In this document: piece by piece, positions 57,321 through 64,000 of the stretch
Layout of the letters: every line of letters begins with the position of its first letter
Numbering within the stretch: position 1 is the stretch's first letter
Origin: Schistocephalus solidus
Lineage: Eukaryota > Platyhelminthes > Cestoda > Diphyllobothriidea > Diphyllobothriidae
Assembly: GCA_017591395.1 (NCBI GenBank)
Contig: WEDG01001040.1
Location: forward strand, 61,568-125,567
Length of the DNA stretch: 64,000 nucleotides
Reading direction: 5' to 3'
Notes under the pieces: model-generated
Databases searched by the model: none
Seen by the model: the letters and a program-made list of their open reading frames with translations, nothing else
Told to the model about the DNA's origin: nothing
Program-made: the position numbers and the translations under genes

Positions 57321-59309
57321 CCATTCCAGTTTCCCTTGCCTCTGTCGGTCATGCTATTCTGCCTTTATCCTAAGATGCCTTACGGTTGCTGGCGGGGCTT
57401 TAGAGTTAGCCCCAAGGCACAACGGGACGAGTGAGTCCTGTAACCGATCGGTTAGCGCCCAACTACCATTGTTAATATTCCCGATCGAAACCGGCAAGAC
57501 AACGAGCTCGTGGCGCAGTGGGTAGTGCTTTGGACTTCTGCCCAAAAAGATCGCGAGTTCGAGCCTCGAGCGCCGCAGCACCTGGGTTTGGGTATAGCTG
57601 GCTGATGACGGCTAATAAGCCAGAAATGGCAATTCAAGTCTCCGTTATCATTGTTTGTCTTGTTATTCAGCCTATATCCTAAGCTGTCTTACCGCACCTG
57701 GCGGGGCTTGAGAGTTAGCCCCAAGGTACAACGGGACGAGTGAGTCCAGTAACCGATCGGTGAGCGCCAACAATTATTGTTAATAATCCTGATCGTAACT
57801 GGCAAGACACCGATCTCGTGGCGCAGTAGGCAGAGCGTCGGAATTCTGCCTAACGAGGTCGCGAGTTCGAGCCTCGGGCACCGCAGCACCTGGGTTTGGG
57901 TATGGCTGTCTGATGACGGCTAATAAGCTGGAAATGGCCATTCCAATCTCCCTTGTCTTTGTCGGTCCTGTTATTCTGCCTATATCCTAAGATGCCTTAC
58001 GGCTGCTGGCGGGGCTTTAGAGTTAGCCCCAAGGCACAACGGGATGAGTGAGTTCTGTAACCGATCGGTGAGCGCCCAACTACCATTGTTAAAATTCCCG
58101 ATCGAAACCGGCAAGACAACGAGTTCGTCGCGCAGTGGGTAGTGCGTCGGACTTCTGCCTAAGAAGGTCACGAGTTCGAGCCTAGGGCGCCGCAGCGCCT
58201 GGGTTTGGGTATGGCTGGCTAATTACGGCTAAAAAGCCAGCAATGGCAATTAATGTCTCCGTTATCATTGTCTGTCTTGTTATTCTGCTAATATCCTAAG
58301 CTGCCTTACTGCACCTGACGGGGCTTGAGAGTTAGCGCCAAGGTACAACGGGACGAGTGAGTCCTGTAACCGATCGGTGAGCGCCCAACAATTATTGTTA
58401 ATATTCCTGATCGTAATCGGCAAGACAACGATCTTGTGGCGCAGTAGGCAGAGCGTCAGAATTCTGCCTAACGAGGTCGCGAGTTTGAGCCTCGGGCACC
58501 GCAGCACCTGGGTTTGGGTATGGCTGGCTGATGACGGCTAATAAGCCGGAAATAACCATTTCAATCTCCCTTGTCTTTGTCGGTCCTGTTATTCTGCCTA
58601 TATCCTTAGCTGCCTTACGGCTGCTGGCGGGGCTTGAGAGTATGCCCCAAGGCACAACGGGAAAAGTGAGTCCTGTAACCGATCGGTGAGCGCCCAACTA
58701 CCATTGTTAACATTCCCGATCGAAACCGGCAAGACAACGAGCTGGTCGCGCAGTGGGTAGAGCGTCGGACTTCTGCCTAAGAAGGTCACGAGTTAGAGCC
58801 TCGGGCACCGCAGTGCCTGGGTTTGGGTATGGCTGGCTAATGACGACTAACAAGCCAGAAATGGCCATTCCAGTCTTCCTTGTCTTTGTCGGTCATTTTA
58901 CTCTGCCTATATCCTAAGCTGCCTTACGGCTGCTGGCGGGGCTTGAGAGTTAGCCCCAAGGCACAACGGGACGAGTGAGTTCTGTAACCGATCAGTGAGA
59001 ACCCAAATACCATGGTTAATATTCCCGATCTTAACCGGCAAGACAACGAGCTGGTCGCGCAGTGGGTAGAGCGTCGGACTTCTGCCTAAGAAGGTCGCGA
59101 GTTAGAGCCTCGGGCGCTGCAGTGCCTGGGTTTGGGTATGGCTTGCTAATGACGGCTAATTAGCCACAAATGGCCATTCCAGTCTCCCTTGTCTTTGTTG
59201 GTCATGTTATTCTGCCTATATCCTTAGCTGCCTTACGGCTGCTGGCCGTGCTTGACAGATAGCCCCAAGGCACAACGGGACAAGTGAGTCCTGTTTCCGA
59301 TCGGTTTTT

Positions 59310-59311
<2 letters not shown>
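57321..59311 (+). repeat. Tandem array of 309-bp tRNA-Arg-like repeats
   Basis: Heads start at 57511, 57819, 58128, 58437, 58746 and 59055: spacing 308-309 bp. The head GTGGCGCAGTGGGTAGAGCG, then TCGGACTTCTGCC and GAGTTCGAGCC, resembles tRNA-Arg(TCT) from memory. Two monomer types alternate over the first four units. Type A heads read GGGTAG and are followed by CCGTTATCATTGT. Type B heads read TAGGCAG and are followed by CCCTTGTCTTTGTCGG. Units 5 and 6 carry type A heads with type B tails. A SINE-like origin is inferred. Confidence 0.88.
57511..57565 (+). promoter_or_regulatory. Pol III A box and B box in a repeat head
   Basis: TGGCGCAGTGGG (57511-57522) fits the A box and GAGTTCGAGCC (57555-57565) the B box, 33 bp apart. 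Both are kept in several monomers, and the B box is damaged (TTAGAGCC) in the two last ones. Confidence 0.65.

Positions 59312-59379
<68 letters not shown>
59312..59379. repeat. (AT)n microsatellite ending the array
   Basis: Sixty-eight bases of AT alternation. To its right (59385-59475) a minus-oriented remnant of the 309-bp repeat follows, so the AT tract sits at the axis of an inversion. Confidence 0.95.
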
Positions 59380-59381
<2 letters not shown>

Positions 59382-59499
59382 ATAATGTGGAACCGACAAA
59401 GACAAGGGAGACCGAAATGGCCATTTCTGGTTTATAAGCCGTCATCAGCCAGTCATACCCAATGCCAAGTGTAGCACACCTGTGATATATATATATATA

Positions 59500-61160
59500 A
59501 CCCTGAATTACGCTTATGGTTTAGCTCTACGACTATAAGCGTAGTTTACTGCGCTGTTTTACACAAAGGTTGACAATGATCTATTTACCCGATAGCATTG
59601 AAAAAGAGGTCAAGGTTTTAGAAAACGTTTTTCGACAGAACCAATATCCAGATCTTTCCATTTTTACAGTGCCGTACCGGAGTAACAGCTGCTCAGATGA
59701 ATTTACCTCCAAATGTTAGAGTGCATGGTGTGTTCAGATATTGCAGATTTACTGAATTACATAGCTCTTGATCAGTGTAAAAATGAGTCTACTAAAAATG
59801 GCAGCTCAATTGAAAACATGACTTAATATTTAAGGAATCGTGATTAAATAACCAAGGACACGAACATAAGGGGGTTTCCTACAGTTTCCTTTTAGGCGAG
59901 GCGATACTCACATATTCATGGGAGATATGTTGGTGTATTATTACATGTAGCACAGTGAACACCAAATCTAGCGTGGTTATGTTGCTCCTTTTATTTATCG
60001 ATTATAATATATGTGTAAGAGACCTGTGGGCCTGGGACAACAAACGCGGGCAATGCACATGAGATCATCGATCCTTGCAAGCACAAAAACATGGCGAAGG
60101 ATAAAATAACTGACCAATATGACTGCTGTTAACAGCTTATTCATGCTGATATCTTATCGGCTTTATCACCTCCCGAAATACCCGAAAAAGAAGAGGGTGC
60201 GAGTTCGAATAATATTTGTGCTGAATCCTTCTCGGTTCCCTCATCTGAGTATTGTGGCAGCACGAATTAAGTGTAATTTACTACGCTTTTTGACACAAAG
60301 AGTGACAATTTTATATTTGACCGATAGCCTTGAAAAAGGGGGTTAAGCTTTTAGAAAACGTATTTGACTGAACCCACATCTAGATCGTGCCATTTTTACA
60401 GTGCCGCACCGGAGTAACGGCTGCTCAGAGAAAAGAACCTCCAATTGTTCGAGTGCATTGCAGCTTTACTGAATATCATAGCTTTTGAGCAGTGGAAAAA
60501 ATTAGTTTGCTAAAAAACGGCAGCTCAATAGAAAACACGACTTAATATTTAAGGCATCGTGATTAAATTACCAAGGACACGATAATAAGGGGGTTTCCTA
60601 CAGTTTTCTATTAGTCGAGAAGATACTCACATATTCATCGGAGATATACGGGTGTATAATTACATGTAGCACAGTGAACGCCAAATGCACATGAGATCAT
60701 CGATCCTTGCAAGCACCAAACATGGCGAAGGATAAAATAACTGACCAGTAGGACTGCTGTTAACAGCTTATTCATGCTGATATCTTATCGACTTTATCAC
60801 CTCCCGAAATACCCGAAAAAGAAGAATGTGCGAGTTTGAATAATATTTGTGCCGAATCCTTCTCGGTTCCCTCATCTGAGTATTGTGGTTCCTGCTCCTG
60901 GTGGTCTTGAGTTGTTTATTAGTCAAGGCGATACTCATATATTCATGGGAGATATGCGGGTGTATTATTATCTGTAGCAGATTAAATGCAGAACGCAAAA
61001 TCTGGCGTGGTTTTTGTTGCTCCATTTATTTATCTATTATACTATATGTGAAAGAGACCTGCGGGCCTGGGACAACAAACGCGGGCAATGCACATGAGAT
61101 CATCGATCCTTGCAAGCACAAAAACATGGCGAAGGATAAAATAACTGACCAGTAGGACAG
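59500..61160 (+). repeat. Short tandem duplication of an unassigned sequence
   Basis: 59523-60130 recurs as 60268-60760 and in part as 60900-61160. Markers: CATGGCGAAGGATAAAATAA at 60090, 60721 and 61125; GAAAACG preceded by GATAGC at 59590-59625 and 60325-60360. The second copy lacks about 90 bp (between CCAAAT and GCACATGAG) present in the first and third. No coding pattern. Confidence 0.7.
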
Positions 61161-61280
61161 CTTTTAACAGCTTATTCATGCTGATAGCTTATTGGCTTTA
61201 TCACCTCCCGAAGAAGATGAAAAGAAGAGGGTACGAGGTAATGAACCGATTGATATTTTGCTGATTCCTTCTCGGCTTCC

Positions 61281-61413
61281 TCATCAGACTATTGTGGTTG
61301 CTGCTCCTGGTGGTTTTGAGTTAGCCAGTCTTTTCGTTTACCTCTCAACCCAACTAACTCTAACTCGAGACTAACTCAAGACCACTTGTTACAACAACCA
61401 CAATAGTATGATG
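61281..61413. repeat. Imperfect 44-bp inverted repeat
   Basis: TCATCAGACTATTGTGGTTG ... GGTTTTGAGTTAG (61281-61325) is mirrored by CTAACTCAAGACCAC ... CACAATAGTATGATGA (61369-61413), with a loop of about 43 bases rich in TAACT strings. It may be another foldback remnant. Confidence 0.6.
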
Positions 61414-62580
61414 ATGGGATCGTAAAGGCATCAGATACTTCACTCAAAAATTACTATTAAATCCATGAAATCGCCTTCTCTTTGTCTTTGTCTTCTTCAG
61501 AAGGTGCCGAACGCGATAAAATACCATAAGATCTCATATTTACGCATATATATATTTTTATTGATGAATAAGATGAGGTAGGTTCTTATCTATAAAAACA
61601 AGACGTGCAGGCTACAGTTTGATTGCTGTCCACAATGTGCTACAGGTGAAAATACATAAGGATATTTCCCATGACGTTCTGAACAACGCATCACCGGACA
61701 TTGAACTGTCAGAAGCCGCGTTATAACTGTGTGCTCGGTAAATTCCTCAAGATACCTGGAATATTATGCTGTGTATTCGATTCCGATGGAATTATTCTTT
61801 ACACAGGTAATCCAATTAGCAATAGGATTTTTAAAAAAATCATTAGAGTTGCAATGTTTGTAAATCAATTTACTGCATAATTTGATATATTCCTTGCTAA
61901 GAAGCAGCTCATCCGGCATGAAATTTTTAAATGCCACCTTTCCCTATTTATTCTAGTCCTTAAAACGTTCTCTGTGCTTTTCTATGATATTTTCGAAGAT
62001 ATGGCGTTGAATTTCGCTGTTGTTTAAGAATATTGAACAAGCAGTACTACCCGAAAGTACTCAAGCGATTGCATAAGAGGATGAGAAAAATCAACCTGCA
62101 TTTTCACGATTAGGTGACCAGTTGCTTCATCATTACAACGTGCCTGCCCGAACAAAGTTCACAGGCAACTAGGTTTTGCTGGCATGACAAAGGGTTTTCA
62201 CCGCCCTTCACTAAATCGGTTGAATTTTTACCCTGTAACCTAATAAGTTCCTCACGGGAAAACCTAAATATAGTGCGTTTTCGGAAAGAAGACGACTTTA
62301 GGAAGAAACATCTGTAGGCACTGAACAGAATTACTCCAGAAGCAAATAAAAAATTTTCGACAAACTGGAACGCACACGTCACCTTATGAACCATTTTTCA
62401 AAATACATTAGTGAATTTAAAGATAATCAGGTAAACTCGTTAGCTTAAAACTTCAGAGGAAAGAAAACGTGGGGGAGGAGTTAACACAACGCACAGCCAT
62501 GGGCGATTGTAGGCTGACCACGTGGTTCAATTGCTAGAAAAGATCGGGTTTCTCCCTACTTATATACGCTACTTTCAAGT
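61414..62580. other. Unassigned DNA
   Basis: Overlapping open frames on both strands at 62110-62394 match nothing I recognise. The rest is AT-rich with no coding pattern. Confidence 0.45.
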
Positions 62581-63020
62581 AGCGTAGAGCCCCAAGGTAC
62601 AAGAGGACGAGTTAGAACTGTAACCGATCGGTGAGTGCCCAAATACCATTGTTAATATTCCCGATCGAAACCGGCAAGACAACTAGCTCGTGGCGCAGTA
62701 AGTAGAGCGTTGGACGTCAGCCCAACAAGTTCGCGAAGTCGAGGCTCAGGCGCCGCAGTGCCTGGGGTTGGGTATGCCTGGCTGATGACGGTTAATAAGC
62801 TTGAAATGGCCATTCCAGTCTCCCTTGTCTTGGTTGGTAATATCATTCTGTCTACCTCACTTGCTGCTCTGTGGCTGCTGTCGGGGCTCTAGAGTTAACC
62901 CAAAGGCACAACGCGAGGTGTGAGTTCTGTAACCCATCTGTGAATGCCAACTTCCTTTGTTAATATTCCCGATCGAAACTGGCAAGACAACGAGCTACTG
63001 GCGCAGTGAGTAGAGCGTTG
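62581..63020 (+). repeat. Two more 309-bp tRNA-headed monomers
   Basis: Heads at about 62690 and 62998 (step 308) match the 57-kb array (GGCGCAGT, CGGCAAGACAAC upstream). The second is cut inside its head at about 63022 by the duplicated module. Confidence 0.75.
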
Positions 63021-63023
63021 GAT

Positions 63024-63926
63024 ACAGGTAGTTATTGTTGCGCCATCATCAAGGAATGCAAGTCAATATTCCCTAGCTCAATTGGCAATACAATGAGCAC
63101 GTGCCTCAATGGTAAAAGCGTTCGAAATCTGATCTAGGGGTCTTGGGTTCGATCGTTTAGTGTTGTTCCACCTGGCGGTAAGTATAAATGGCTGATGACG
63201 TCCCATAAGACAGAATTGGCCATTTCAGTCTGCCTTGTATTTATCGCAATTTTTGGCTCATTTTCTACTAATAGCGGTTATGCACACCCTCGATACAGGA
63301 CACACTTTCACCTGAGACAAAACTACTTTCGTCGGATCCTGCACGTCCAAAAAAGACCAACAGGCCATGCAATTTGATTAATCATGCATCAATCAAGATA
63401 TTTATTTGGATGTTGTGTACAAAATCTCAGAGAAAATTGAAGAGACGAAACCCATCAGTACAGGCTGACACACAGAGGCTTGTTATTCACGCCAACGCGA
63501 CAAAAAAATATCGCTAGTTAGGTGTTTATAAAACTTTGATTGGCTGTTGCGCATTGACTGTAGCCTGTTGATGACCTGCGAACCAGCTTCGTAAATTTGC
63601 CAATATCGCTATCTTTTTTGTCCCAAATAACCCCTTTTCCGTCAAACATGTATATATATATATTTTATATATGTTAGATGGGCACTCACCGATTGGTAAC
63701 AGGACTCACTCATCTTATTGTGCCTTGGGTTTATTTCTATAGCCCAGCCAGCAGCCACAGAACAGCTAGTGATATAATTTGTAAACCGTATTATTCCCGT
63801 AATCTAACTGAAACCACCCATAAATAATGTGAGGCACGGTACAATAATTACCTCTGACGAAGCGATCTTGTTTGGGTTAGAAAGCTTGGGACAATATAAC
63901 TATGGTTCCCATGATCGCCTCTACTT

Positions 63927-64000
<74 letters not shown>
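63024..64000 (+). repeat. Module duplicated at 38 kb (copy 2)
   Basis: Same order as 38019-38800: CAGGTAGTTATTGTTGCGCC, a tRNA-headed monomer (CTCAATGGTAAAAGCG), AT tract (63651-63663), GTGAGGCACGGTACAATAAT and a terminal (TA)n. A 309-bp-repeat remnant in minus orientation (63675-63760) is inserted relative to copy 1. Confidence 0.75.
63929..64000. repeat. (TA)n microsatellite at window end
   Basis: At least 72 bases of TA alternation running off the window. Confidence 0.95.

Noticed and set aside
57511..59110. A cluster of real tRNA-Arg genes.
   Set aside because: The heads cannot form a proper acceptor stem and are embedded in a 309-bp unit with extra 3' sequence. They are tRNA-derived repeats.

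Overview
The window looks like repeat-rich nuclear DNA of a flatworm (Platyhelminthes), most likely a tapeworm. The evidence is a spliced animal gene with a 43-bp intron, a Gypsy element whose Gag finger is of the flatworm CsRn1 type, CR1/Jockey-like and Penelope-like retroelements, tRNA-headed tandem repeats and decayed fibronectin-III exons. A diphyllobothriidean cestode is my guess; the species cannot be read from the sequence.

Region 1 (1-8.9 kb). The one clearly functional-looking host gene is carnosine N-methyltransferase (CARNMT1) on the minus strand. Five exons join with perfect phase over 7.1 kb, and the last exon or exons lie beyond base 1. Its third intron carries a decayed RTE-like reverse-transcriptase fragment in the opposite orientation.

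Region 2 (8.9-13 kb). A nearly full-length but disabled CR1/Jockey-like LINE (endonuclease, reverse transcriptase, C-terminal tail). It is preceded by a 3' fragment of a relative and followed by an internally deleted derivative.

Region 3 (13.25-29.72 kb). A large inverted duplication. Two roughly 3.15-kb arms of old LINE-derived DNA face each other across a 3-kb spacer filled with two further LINE fragments. The left arm was later hit by a 1.83-kb 5'-truncated LINE, the right arm by a 5.3-kb CsRn1-like Gypsy element. Each arm is the empty site of the other, so both insertions can be delimited to the base.

Region 4 (29.7-40.4 kb). AT-rich DNA, a Penelope-like GIY-YIG fragment, another CR1-like LINE relic, then a decayed array of about 309-bp tRNA-related repeats.

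Region 5 (40.4-56.4 kb). A graveyard of fibronectin type III exons on the minus strand, two alternating types in a conserved phase, broken by frameshifts and truncations. Part of it was amplified into three nearly identical 1.97-kb tandem units. C2H2 zinc-finger-like relics and a GC-richer dispersed repeat are interleaved.

Region 6 (56.5-64 kb). A foldback element, a tidy tandem array of tRNA-Arg-like 309-bp repeats with an alternating two-monomer higher-order pattern, further tandem duplications, a second copy of the 38-kb module, and long (AT)n tracts that end the window.

Apart from CARNMT1, nothing in the window looks like an intact protein-coding gene. The content is otherwise mobile elements, their debris and recent segmental or tandem duplication.
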